This document shows positions 27,970-35,467 of a stretch of 64,000 nucleotides of DNA, in pieces. Within the stretch, counting starts at the first letter, position 1; each line of letters starts with the position of its first letter. A program made the position numbers and the translations under genes. Under the pieces are notes generated by a model that was given only the letters and a program-made list of their open reading frames with translations, did not search any database and was not told the DNA's origin. Origin of the DNA: Collimonas rhizosphaerae (GTDB lineage Bacteria; Pseudomonadota; Gammaproteobacteria; Burkholderiales; Burkholderiaceae_D); the NCBI RefSeq assembly GCF_038896935.1, contig NZ_JBANDC010000001.1:310001-374000 (forward strand), read 5' to 3'.

Positions 27970-28413
27970 ATGAAAATGAAAGCAATTGCATCCGCCATCA
28001 TGGCGGTATCCCTGGCTACGGGAGGATTTGCTTCCGCCCAGAATTACGGCGACCGCAATGACCGCCCGCAACGCAACGACCAAGGCGATCGCCGCGACGG
28101 CCAGGGGCGGCAGCAGGATCATCGCGACGATAGGGGCCGCGGCCAGCAAAACCGCGATCAGCGCGGCGACTGGCATGGCGACCGGCAGCAGGGTGAGCGC
28201 CAGGGCGAGCGAGGCGCCGGCCCTAACCACGAGTTCTACCGGGGCCAGCGACTGCCGCCCGAATACCGCAACCGCCAGTATGTGGTCGATGACTGGCGCG
28301 GCCATCACCTGAATGCGCCGCCGCGCGGCTACCATTGGGTGCAGACCGGCGGTGACTATGTATTGGTGGCGATTTCCACCGGCATCATCTTGCAGCTCCT
28401 GCTGAACAACTGA
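27970..28413 (+). CDS. RcnB-like periplasmic protein
   Basis: 147 aa from the ATG at 27970, which follows GGAGACTGAG; an ATG 12 bp earlier overlaps this ribosome site. The signal peptide is KMKAIASAIMAVSLATGGFASA. The mature N-terminal half is extremely rich in Asp, Arg, Gln, Gly and His (DRNDRPQRNDQGDRRDGQ and similar), so it is disordered and highly charged. The C-terminal half has the RcnB-family core: YVVDDWRGHHLNAPPRGYHWVQ and GDYVLVAISTGIILQLLL. RcnB in E. coli helps nickel/cobalt homeostasis in the periplasm; many relatives are general envelope-stress proteins. The Nramp gene converges on it across a shared terminator. Confidence 0.85.
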   Translation: MKMKAIASAIMAVSLATGGFASAQNYGDRNDRPQRNDQGDRRDGQGRQQDHRDDRGRGQQNRDQRGDWHGDRQQGERQGERGAGPNHEFYRGQRLPPEYRNRQYVVDDWRGHHLNAPPRGYHWVQTGGDYVLVAISTGIILQLLLNN

Positions 28414-28455
28414 CCGGACTGCGTTTGCTGCTCCCCATCCCGTGATGCAAAACGA

Positions 28456-28491
28456 CAAAGCCCTCCCGTACGGATGAACGGGAGGGCTTTG
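28456..28491. terminator. bidirectional rho-independent terminator
   Basis: A perfect 14-bp stem, CAAAGCCCTCCCGT against ACGGGAGGGCTTTG, with an 8-nt loop. It is flanked by TTTATT on the + side and by an A-rich stretch that gives a T-run on the other strand. It serves the convergent rcnB-like and Nramp-like genes. Confidence 0.9.
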
Positions 28492-28511
28492 TTTATTGTG
28501 GCGCCTCTGGT

Positions 28512-29780
28512 TTAATTCCCCAAGGTCCAGAACATCGTCAATACGGCGAGCGCCATGACCCCGGTGCAGGCCCAGCCCAATATCTTCAGCCTGGCGCCGA
28601 TCACGAACTGCCCCATGATTCTGGGATGGGCCGCCATCAGCATCATGACAGCCATGATGGGCACCGAAATGACGCCGTTGATCACGGCGCTCCAGTACAG
28701 GGCCTTGATCGGATCTATGGGAGTAAAGCAGAGCACCACCCCGATAGCGGTCGAGACGGCGATGATGCCGTAGAATTTCTTGGCCAGCAAAGGTTTCATC
28801 TCCAATCCGTTCTTCCAGTGGAAAGCGCCCGCCATGGCGTAAGCGGCTGAGCCTGCCAGCACCGGCACCGCCAGCATGCCGGTGCCGATGATGCCGGCGC
28901 TGAACAGCCAGAAGGCGAATTCGCCGGCGATCGGGCGCAAGGCCGACGCCGCTTGCGCCGAGGTCTGGATATCGGTAACGCCGTGCAGCCCAAGCGTCAC
29001 CGCCGTGGTCAGCATGATGAAGTAGGCGACGATATTGGAAAAGCCCATGCCGATCGTGGTGTCGACCGTGATCCTCCGGAAATTGGCGCGGGCCTGGTCC
29101 GGCGCGTCTCGCAGCGGCCGGGCTCCGGGCTGCGCCTTCTGTTCCTCGACTTCCTGCGACGCCTGCCAGAAGAACAGGTAAGGGCTGATGGTGGTGCCGA
29201 ATACCGCGACGATCGTGGTGATATAGGCCGGCTTCCAGGACAGCTGGGGCCAGACGGTTCTGGCGGCGGCGCCAGCCCAGGGCGTATGCACCACGAATGC
29301 CGTGCCGACGTAAGCGAGCAAGGCCAGCGTCAGCCATTTCAAGATACGTACATAACGGTCGTAGGGAATGAAAATCTGCAGCAGCAGCGACAGCATGCCG
29401 AATCCCAATGCATACAGGTGGGCCGGGCCGCCGGCCAGCAGTTTCAGGGCTTCCCCCATGGCGGCGACGTCCGCCGCGATATTGATGGTGTTGGCGACCA
29501 GCAGCAGGCCGACGATGCCGTACAGCAGCCAGCGCGGATAATGGCGGCGGATGTTGGTAGCCAGGCCGTGGCCGCTGACTCGGCCGATCTTGGCGCTGAT
29601 GACCTGGATGCCGACCATCAGCGGATAGGTCAGGCACAGTGTCCACAGCAGGTTCAGGCCGAACTGCGCGCCCGCTTGCGAATAAGTGGCGATGCCGCTG
29701 GGATCGTCATCCGCGGCACCGGTGATCAGTCCTGGCCCGAGTTCGCTCAGCCATGTTTTTTTTGCGTCCGGATTTGTCAT
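28512..29780 (-). CDS. Nramp-family divalent metal transporter with altered metal-site motifs
   Basis: 422 aa with about eleven hydrophobic helices and GGAGACGG before the ATG. The helix-1 motif is DDDPSGIATYSQAG, where classic MntH/Nramp proteins have DPGN. At the helix-6 position, where Mn/Fe transporters have Met-Pro-His, it reads GMGFSNIVAYFIML, so the sulfur ligand that selects transition metals is missing. That pattern fits a divergent Nramp-related branch that may move a hard cation such as magnesium, or an unknown substrate. It converges on the rcnB-like gene, and a strong TCTGTGCG-type dyad lies 60-90 bp upstream. Confidence 0.85.
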   Translation of the reverse strand: MTNPDAKKTWLSELGPGLITGAADDDPSGIATYSQAGAQFGLNLLWTLCLTYPLMVGIQVISAKIGRVSGHGLATNIRRHYPRWLLYGIVGLLLVANTINIAADVAAMGEALKLLAGGPAHLYALGFGMLSLLLQIFIPYDRYVRILKWLTLALLAYVGTAFVVHTPWAGAAARTVWPQLSWKPAYITTIVAVFGTTISPYLFFWQASQEVEEQKAQPGARPLRDAPDQARANFRRITVDTTIGMGFSNIVAYFIMLTTAVTLGLHGVTDIQTSAQAASALRPIAGEFAFWLFSAGIIGTGMLAVPVLAGSAAYAMAGAFHWKNGLEMKPLLAKKFYGIIAVSTAIGVVLCFTPIDPIKALYWSAVINGVISVPIMAVMMLMAAHPRIMGQFVIGARLKILGWACTGVMALAVLTMFWTLGN

Positions 29781-29839
29781 TGAAGAACCGTCTCCATGTC
29801 AGCAAACCAGTTTCCTGACAGCCTAGTGTCCAATCCCGG

Positions 29840-29871
29840 CCATGGTCTGTGCGCTGGCGCACAGACCATGG
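29840..29871. promoter_or_regulatory. perfect 32-bp dyad containing TCTGTGCG-type motif, copy B
   Basis: CCATGGTCTGTGCGC and its exact complement are separated by TG. The core TCTGTGCGCTGGCGCACAGA (29846-29865) is the best copy of the motif in this block. It lies 60-91 bp upstream of the Nramp-like start. It could be an operator or form a hairpin in a leader; the shared core at other intergenic sites favours an operator. Confidence 0.55.
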
Positions 29872-29929
29872 CAAGGTGTTGGCGAACTTGCAAAAAAATA
29901 CTTCTTTCATCAAAGCTAAAGCTGGCGCT

Positions 29930-29949
29930 ATGTGTGTCAGCGCACCGAT
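29930..29949. promoter_or_regulatory. weak TCTGTGCG-type dyad, copy D
   Basis: TATGTGTGTCAGCGCACCGA matches the copy-B core at 14 of 20 positions, keeping TGTG on the left and GCGCAC on the right. It sits between copy B and the DUF883 gene. Confidence 0.25.
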
Positions 29950-30231
29950 TTTTTCTGTCCGGCGCCATACATTGGATACATGCATTGGACGCATCGGCAA
30001 GCCTGACTTCAATCCGGACACGCTGGTGCGGCGCAGCCATGCGGAATACGACGCCACGGATGGTTTCAGGGCCATGATCAAGGCCAACCTGGTTGGCGAA
30101 CGGGCGGCGTGCCGCCAGATGAGCACGCCGACGACATGCGCGACCTGCTGGCTTGAAGGCTGGGCGCGTCACGAGGACAGGGCGCTGGCGCGCCGAAAAC
30201 GTTTCACTACTGCTACTTTGAGGAGATTATC

Positions 30232-30534
30232 TTGCTTGAATCAAATTTGAAGGCCGTCAACGATGACGTGAAAAAACTGATCAAGGATGCGCAAGCCTTG
30301 TTCCTGGCAGCGGCTGACTTGACCGGCGACAAAGCGGATGAAATGCGCAATCGCGGCATGCGTCTGCTCGACAAGGCCGTGGTCACCGCGCAGGAAGCGC
30401 AAGCCAGCGCCCGCGTCGCCGGCCGGGAAATGGCGGATTCTGCCGAGAGCTACGTCAAGGATAATCCTTGGGGGGCATTGACCACAGCCGCCGGAGTGGG
30501 ATTTCTGGTCGGCGTGATCCTGACCAAGAGATAG
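30232..30534 (+). CDS. DUF883 (ElaB/YqjD-like) ribosome/membrane-associated stress protein
   Basis: 100 aa. The start is a TTG at 30232, with a strong AGGAGA site 5 bp before it and no ATG nearby. Residues 1-75 form an amphipathic helical region (NDDVKKLIKDAQALFLAAADL, MRLLDKAVVTAQEAQASARV). The DNPWGALTTAAGVGFLVGVIL tail is the C-terminal membrane anchor of the family. Relatives in E. coli are RpoS-controlled inner-membrane proteins that bind ribosomes. A hairpin terminator follows. Confidence 0.9.
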   Translation: MLESNLKAVNDDVKKLIKDAQALFLAAADLTGDKADEMRNRGMRLLDKAVVTAQEAQASARVAGREMADSAESYVKDNPWGALTTAAGVGFLVGVILTKR

Positions 30535-30583
30535 TCCGGCAGCGCCGTAAAACAGGATCGCTGTCTCGCTGCCGCGGGACGAC

Positions 30584-30608
30584 GGCGTGGCGCATATTGC
30601 GCCACGCC
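30584..30608 (+). terminator. rho-independent terminator after the DUF883 gene
   Basis: An 11-bp perfect stem GGCGTGGCGCA/TGCGCCACGCC with a 3-nt loop, followed by TTGTTTATT. It stands 50 bp after the DUF883 stop and before the convergent DUF3309 gene. Confidence 0.8.
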
Positions 30609-30630
30609 TTGTTTATTGCAGCAGGTTATT

Positions 30631-30783
30631 TCAAAGGCGTCCGGTCAACAGCATGACGATCAGGATGACCACGATCAGGCCGGTGATGCCGCTCGGACCG
30701 TAGCCCCAGCTGCGGCTGTGCGGCCAGCTGGGCAAAGCGCCGATGACAATGAGGATCAGGATGACGAGTAAGATGGTGCTCAT
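30631..30783 (-). CDS. DUF3309-like small hydrophobic protein
   Basis: Only 50 aa, on the minus strand from the ATG at 30783 with an AGGAG site 6 bp before it. Two hydrophobic segments (ILLVILILIVIGAL and GITGLIVVILIVMLL) flank a short PSWPHSRSWGYGPS loop, which is the hallmark of DUF3309 small membrane proteins. They are common in soil betaproteobacteria and appear with stress genes; the function is unknown. A TCTGTGCG-type dyad lies about 130 bp upstream. Confidence 0.88.
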   Translation of the reverse strand: MSTILLVILILIVIGALPSWPHSRSWGYGPSGITGLIVVILIVMLLTGRL

Positions 30784-30909
30784 GCTTGGCTCCTAAAGAA
30801 GTTGGCAGACTGGTTGGCAAGCAAGAGCGTGCGGCTTGCAACAGGAACTTGGCGCCGGAATTATTTCCCGCCAGGAGTGGAACCAAGATAATCCGGAAAG
30901 ATCACAAGG

Positions 30910-30929
30910 TCTGTGCGCTGGCGTACAAA
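30910..30929. promoter_or_regulatory. TCTGTGCG-type dyad, copy C
   Basis: TCTGTGCGCTGGCGTACAAA matches the copy-B core at 18 of 20 positions. It lies 127 bp upstream of the DUF3309 start (leftwards) and 180 bp upstream of the small gene at 31110 (rightwards). Confidence 0.45.
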
Positions 30930-31109
30930 AACGATTGCTTGACTGCCGGCCGCCAAGGTGTGCTGTAGACGTTGACAGTAGCTGCGTCGGTCAAAATGCG
31001 GTCTGATCGAAAGCGCCGCGTTTATTGTGCCAAAATACAAAATCCGCAGATGCCGGCCCGGTTGCCTGTTCAGCCGTTTGAGCCGTTTATATACCGTCCG
31101 GAGATTGCA

Positions 31110-31355
31110 ATGCCTACCGAAACAATTGGTGAATATGAAATCGAATATTCCGGAATCCAGCTGCCCGACAGCGAAGACTGGGGCGCCAGCCTGGCGATCT
31201 ATGGTCCGTCCTGCAATCCCATGCATAGAAACGATATCTTCCCGTCGCAGCGAGTGGCGGTCGATACGGTATTCCATACCGAGCAGGAAGCCGAGGCAGA
31301 AGCCCGTGTGTTCGCCATTTCGATGATAGAAAAAGGCAGGAAAAAAGAAACTTGA
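31110..31355 (+). CDS. small hypothetical protein
   Basis: 81 aa from the ATG at 31110 with CCGGAGATTG before it; the open frame extends upstream but lacks a better start. It is acidic, with no signal or membrane segment (PTETIGEYEIEYSGIQLPDSE, then HTEQEAEAEARVFAISMIEKG). I do not recognise it. It stands 56 bp before gnd on the same strand and may be co-transcribed. Confidence 0.6.
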   Translation: MPTETIGEYEIEYSGIQLPDSEDWGASLAIYGPSCNPMHRNDIFPSQRVAVDTVFHTEQEAEAEARVFAISMIEKGRKKET

Positions 31356-31411
31356 AAACAGGTTGATGTGAAAAATTCAGCGATACAGATTATTCAGCGA
31401 GGAGAGGCACG

Positions 31412-32446
31412 ATGCAGCTAGGGATGATTGGCTTGGGGCGCATGGGCGCCAACATGGTAAGGCGCCTGACCAAGGGCGACCATCATTGCGTGGTGTATGA
31501 CCTGCACCAGGATGCGGTGCAGGCGCTCCTGCATCCGGGCGCCACCGGCGCCTCTTCGCTGCAAGACCTGGTCGGCAAGCTGAGCAAGCCGCGCGTGGTG
31601 TGGCTGATGCTGCCGGCCGCCGTGGTCGATGAAAACCTGGCCTTGCTGGCGCCTTTGCTGGAGGCCGGCGATATCGTGATCGATGGCGGCAATTCTTATT
31701 ACCATGACGATATCCGGCGCGGCGCCGAACTCAAGGCGCGCGGCATCCATTACGTCGATGTCGGCACCAGCGGCGGCGTGGCTGGCTACGATCGCGGTTA
31801 TTGCCTGATGATAGGCGGCGACAAGGAAGCGGTGCAGCACCTGTCGCCGATCTTCGCCACGCTGGCGCCCGGCGCCGGCGCCGCCAGCCCGACACCCGGC
31901 CGCAAGCAATCCGGCAGCAGCGCCGAGCAAGGCTACCTGCATTGCGGTCCGCAAGGGGCCGGGCACTTCGTCAAGATGGTGCACAACGGTATCGAATACG
32001 GCATCATGGGCGCTTACGCCGAGGGCTTGAACATCCTGCGCAACGCCAATGTCGGCAAGCGCAATCACGAAGCGGATGCGGAAACCACGCCGCTGCGCAA
32101 TCCGGAGCACTACCAGTACGAACTGGACCTGCCCGAGATCACCGAACTGTGGCGGCGCGGCAGCGTGATCGGCTCATGGCTGCTCGACCTTACCGCCGGC
32201 GCGCTGCAGCAGGATCCTGGACTGGATAACTACGCCGGCCGCGTCTCCGATTCCGGCGAAGGACGCTGGACGATCAATGCCGCTGTCGATGAAGCGGTGC
32301 CTGTGCCGATCCTGAGCGCCGCGCTGTTCACGCGTTTCAGTTCGCGCGGCGAAGGCGATTTCGCCGACAAGGTATTGTCGGCGATGCGCCAGGGATTCGG
32401 CGGGCACCTGGAAAAACCTGCCCAGCAACAGCAGCGGGAGGATTGA
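31412..32446 (+). CDS. gnd: 6-phosphogluconate dehydrogenase, decarboxylating (short type)
   Basis: 344 aa, the shorter form of the enzyme (the usual long form is about 470 aa), with GCGAGGAGAGG before the ATG. The NAD(P) site is MIGLGRMGANMVRR at the N-terminus. Substrate-binding motifs include IDGGNSYYHDDIRR (about residues 90-103), GTSGGVAGYDRGY and GAGHFVKMVHNGIEYGIM. It oxidises 6-phosphogluconate to ribulose 5-phosphate. It starts a forward run with pgm and the GH144-like gene. Confidence 0.93.
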   Translation: MQLGMIGLGRMGANMVRRLTKGDHHCVVYDLHQDAVQALLHPGATGASSLQDLVGKLSKPRVVWLMLPAAVVDENLALLAPLLEAGDIVIDGGNSYYHDDIRRGAELKARGIHYVDVGTSGGVAGYDRGYCLMIGGDKEAVQHLSPIFATLAPGAGAASPTPGRKQSGSSAEQGYLHCGPQGAGHFVKMVHNGIEYGIMGAYAEGLNILRNANVGKRNHEADAETTPLRNPEHYQYELDLPEITELWRRGSVIGSWLLDLTAGALQQDPGLDNYAGRVSDSGEGRWTINAAVDEAVPVPILSAALFTRFSSRGEGDFADKVLSAMRQGFGGHLEKPAQQQQRED

Positions 32447-32492
32447 TGGCGGCAATGCACAAGATTACTTACTATTGCCCAGGAAATTCAAG

Positions 32493-34160
32493 ATGAAAAT
32501 AAGTCCCCTGGCCGGCAAGCCGGCCCCGTTATCGCTGCTGGTGGATGTACCGAAACTGGTCACCGCCTACTACACGAATGTTCCCGATCCGACGGTGCCC
32601 GAGCAGCGCGTAGCGTTCGGCACCTCGGGCCATCGCGGTTCTTCGTTCGACAACAGCTTCAACGAAGCCCATGTGCTGGCCATCACCCAGGCCATTTGCG
32701 CCTACCGCAGCAAGCAAGGCATCACCGGCCCGCTGTTCCTCGGCATCGATACCCATGCATTGTCGGTCCCGGCCGGCGCCAGCGCGCTGGAGGTGCTGGC
32801 CGCCAACGGTGTTGAGGTGATGTTGGCGGAGAACGACGAATACACGCCGACGCCGGCGGTGTCGCACGCCATCCTGCGCTATAACAAGGGCCGCAGCAGC
32901 GGCTTTGCCGACGGCGTCGTGGTCACGCCCTCGCACAACCCGCCGCAAGACGGCGGCTTCAAGTACAACCCGCCCAACGGCGGCGCGGCCGATACCGACG
33001 TCACCGGCTGGATCGAGGCGGCCGCCAATGAATTCCTGAAAAGCGGCGGCGTCAAAAGAATGCCGGTGGCAAAAGCGCTGCAGTTGCCCACCACCCATCG
33101 CTACGACTACCTCAATACCTATGTCAACGAGCTCGACCAGGTGATCGACATGGCTGCGATCCGCAGCGCCGGCATCCATCTCGGCGCCGATCCGCTGGGC
33201 GGGGCCGGGGTCCATTACTGGCAACGGATCGGCGAGCGCTACAAGCTGAACCTGAGCGTGGTCAGCGACGAAGTCGATCCGACTTTCCGTTTCATGACCG
33301 TGGACTGGGACGGCCGCATCCGCATGGATCCGTCGTCGTCTTACGCGATGCAGCGGCTGCTGGGAATGAAGGATCGTTACGACATTGCCTGCGCTTGCGA
33401 TACCGACCATGACCGCCACGGCATCGTCACCAAAAGCGCCGGCCTGCTGCCGGCCAACCACTATCTTGCGGTCGCCATCGACTACCTGTTCCAGCATCGT
33501 CCGCTATGGTCCACGGCGCCGCGGGTCGGCAAGACCATCGTCAGCAGCCAGCTCATAGACCGCGTCTGCGCCAGGCTGGGCCGCGAGCTGTATGAAGTGC
33601 CGGCCGGCTTCAAATGGTTCGCCGCCGGCTTGAATGACGGCTCGCTCGGCTTCGGCGGCGAAGAGAGTGCGGGCGCCTCTTTCCTGCGCCTGGATGGTTC
33701 GGCCTGGACCACGGACAAGGACGGCCTGGCGCCGGCCCTGCTGGCGGCGGAGATCACGGCGCGCATCGGCAGGGATCCGGGCGAGATCTACCGCAAGCTG
33801 GCCGCCGAGCTGGGCGATCCGGTCAGCACCCGGGTCGAAGCCAAGGCCACGCCGGCGCAGAAAAAGATGCTGTCGGCCTTGTCGCCGCAACAAGTGCAGT
33901 GCGATGAACTGGCCGGCGAGAAAATCCAGCACATCCTCAGCAAGGCGCCGGGCAACCAGGCTTCGATAGGCGGACTGAAGGTGGTCACCGAAGGCGGCTG
34001 GTTCGCCGCGCGGCCGTCCGGCACGGAAGATATCTACAAGATCTACGCCGAGAGTTTCCACGGCGAAGACCACCTGCAGCGCATCGTGCAAGAGGCGCAG
34101 GCGATCGTCGATGCGACCCTGGCAGGCAGCCCGCAAGCATCGCCGACGGCAGTGACATGA
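32493..34160 (+). CDS. pgm: phosphoglucomutase (alpha-D-glucose phosphate-specific)
   Basis: 555 aa from the ATG at 32493, which follows CCAGGAAATTCAAG; a TTG 18 bp earlier in frame is less likely. Family landmarks are RVAFGTSGHRGSSFDNSFNE near residue 40, the phosphoserine loop VVTPSHNPPQDGG near 145, the metal loop CDTDHDRHGIV near 305, the sugar-binding GGEESAGASF near 387 and the phosphate-binding RPSGTED near 507. It interconverts glucose 1- and 6-phosphate and so links glycolysis with UDP-glucose, the donor used by NdvB. It overlaps the next gene by 4 bp. Confidence 0.95.
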   Translation: MKISPLAGKPAPLSLLVDVPKLVTAYYTNVPDPTVPEQRVAFGTSGHRGSSFDNSFNEAHVLAITQAICAYRSKQGITGPLFLGIDTHALSVPAGASALEVLAANGVEVMLAENDEYTPTPAVSHAILRYNKGRSSGFADGVVVTPSHNPPQDGGFKYNPPNGGAADTDVTGWIEAAANEFLKSGGVKRMPVAKALQLPTTHRYDYLNTYVNELDQVIDMAAIRSAGIHLGADPLGGAGVHYWQRIGERYKLNLSVVSDEVDPTFRFMTVDWDGRIRMDPSSSYAMQRLLGMKDRYDIACACDTDHDRHGIVTKSAGLLPANHYLAVAIDYLFQHRPLWSTAPRVGKTIVSSQLIDRVCARLGRELYEVPAGFKWFAAGLNDGSLGFGGEESAGASFLRLDGSAWTTDKDGLAPALLAAEITARIGRDPGEIYRKLAAELGDPVSTRVEAKATPAQKKMLSALSPQQVQCDELAGEKIQHILSKAPGNQASIGGLKVVTEGGWFAARPSGTEDIYKIYAESFHGEDHLQRIVQEAQAIVDATLAGSPQASPTAVT

Positions 34161-35467
34161 TACGCAAAACGCTGACAGAGACGGCCGAACTGGACCTGCT
34201 GCAGCGCGAATCATTCAGTTATTTCATGCATGAAACCAACCCTGAAAACGGGTTGGTGGTCGACAAGACAGCGCCCGGCTGGCCCGCCAGCATTGCCGCC
34301 GTCGGCCTGGCGCTGGCGGCTTATCCGGTAGCGGTGGAGCGCGGTTTCATCGGCCGGGCGGCAGCGCGCAAGCGGGTGCTGCAGACCTTGCGCTTCTTTT
34401 GGGACAGCCCGCAAGGGCCGGAACCGGATGCGACCGGCTACAAGGGTTTTTATTATCACTTCCTGCATATGCAAACCGGCCGCCGGGCCTGGCAATGCGA
34501 ACTGTCCACCATCGACACCACTTTTTTCCTGGCCGGGGCGCTGGCTGCGGGCGGCTATTTTGACGACGCGGCGAATGCCGATGAAGGCGAGATCCGGCGC
34601 CTGGCCGATGCACTGTATTTGCGCGTCGACTGGCAATGGGCGCTAGCCGGCGGCGGCGCGGTGTCGATGGGCTGGAAGCCGGAATCGGGTTTCTTGCCGA
34701 ATCGCTGGGACGGTTATGACGAAGCGCTGCTGCTGTATATCCTCGGGCTTGGTTCGCCGTCGCATCCGCTGCCCGCCGACAGCTATTGCGACTGGGCTTC
34801 CGCTTACCGGTGGCAGCATAGCTACGGCATCGATTATTTCTACGCCGGCTCATTGTTCACCCACCAGCTGTCGCATATCTGGGTCGACTTCCGCGGCATC
34901 CAGGACGGCGCCATGCAGGCAAAAGGCATCGATTATTTCGAGAACAGCCGCCGCGCTACCCTGGTGCAGCAGCAATATGCGATCGCCAATCCGGGCGGAT
35001 TTGCCGGTTATGGCGAATTTTGCTGGGGCATCACCGCCAGCGACGGCCCCGGACCAGCGATACTCGAGGTCAACGGCGCCAAGCGCGAGTTCTATGACTA
35101 TGTGGCGCGCGGCGTGCCGCACGGTCCGGACGACGGCACGATTGCCCCGTGGGTGGTGGTGGCTTCGCTGCCGTTTGCGCCGGAAATCGTGTTGCCGACC
35201 ATCGATTATTTCGTGCACCAGGTCGGCCTGAAAACCGGCAATCCATACGGCTTCAAGGCCACCTTCAATCCCAGCTATCCGTGTAATTGCGCCAATCCCT
35301 ACGGCTGGATATCGCCCTGGCATTTCGGCATCGACCAAGGGCCGATCATCCTGATGATAGAGAACTACCGCAGCGACATGCTGTGGCGCCTGATGCGCAA
35401 TAACCCCTATATCGTGAACGGTTTGCGGCGCGCCGGATTCAGCGGCGGCTGGTTAGCTGCGCAGTAA
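34157..35467 (+). CDS. GH144-like (glycoamylase-domain) beta-1,2-glucan-active enzyme
   Basis: 436 aa without a signal peptide. The whole length is the alpha/alpha-barrel glycoamylase-like domain: LLQRESFSYFMHETNPENGLVVD at the start, then GYKGFYYHFLHMQTG, ELSTIDTTFFLAGAL, NRWDGYDEALLLYILGLGSP, FTHQLSHIWVDFRG and FGIDQGPIILMIENYRS at the end. Characterised GH144 members are endo-beta-1,2-glucanases, and a related domain forms the cyclising part of NdvB. The gene overlaps pgm by 4 bp. A role in beta-1,2-glucan turnover is likely, but the missing export signal leaves its location open. It overlaps tkt tail to tail by 15 bp. Confidence 0.85.
   Translation: MIRKTLTETAELDLLQRESFSYFMHETNPENGLVVDKTAPGWPASIAAVGLALAAYPVAVERGFIGRAAARKRVLQTLRFFWDSPQGPEPDATGYKGFYYHFLHMQTGRRAWQCELSTIDTTFFLAGALAAGGYFDDAANADEGEIRRLADALYLRVDWQWALAGGGAVSMGWKPESGFLPNRWDGYDEALLLYILGLGSPSHPLPADSYCDWASAYRWQHSYGIDYFYAGSLFTHQLSHIWVDFRGIQDGAMQAKGIDYFENSRRATLVQQQYAIANPGGFAGYGEFCWGITASDGPGPAILEVNGAKREFYDYVARGVPHGPDDGTIAPWVVVASLPFAPEIVLPTIDYFVHQVGLKTGNPYGFKATFNPSYPCNCANPYGWISPWHFGIDQGPIILMIENYRSDMLWRLMRNNPYIVNGLRRAGFSGGWLAAQ

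Larger units (their letters stand above)
29781..30231. other. 451-bp intergenic region without a gene
   Basis: Holds the long dyad at 29840-29871 and a weaker related motif at 29930-29949. It must contain promoters for the Nramp-like gene (leftwards) and the DUF883 gene (rightwards). Short open frames on both strands here have no ribosome site or recognisable content. Confidence 0.55.

Noticed and set aside
28070..28210. Repetitive DNA in the rcnB-like gene
   Set aside because: It reflects the low-complexity Asp/Arg/Gln/Gly-rich protein segment, not a nucleotide repeat array.
27460..29646. 728-codon open frame on the minus strand overlapping the Nramp-like gene
   Set aside because: It lies on the same strand in another frame, has shadow composition, and runs through intergenic DNA, the rcnB-like gene and a terminator. 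The Nramp-like frame has clear membrane helices.
29777..30172. 131-codon open frame upstream of the Nramp-like gene
   Set aside because: No ribosome site, runs through the 32-bp dyad, and shows no recognisable protein features.
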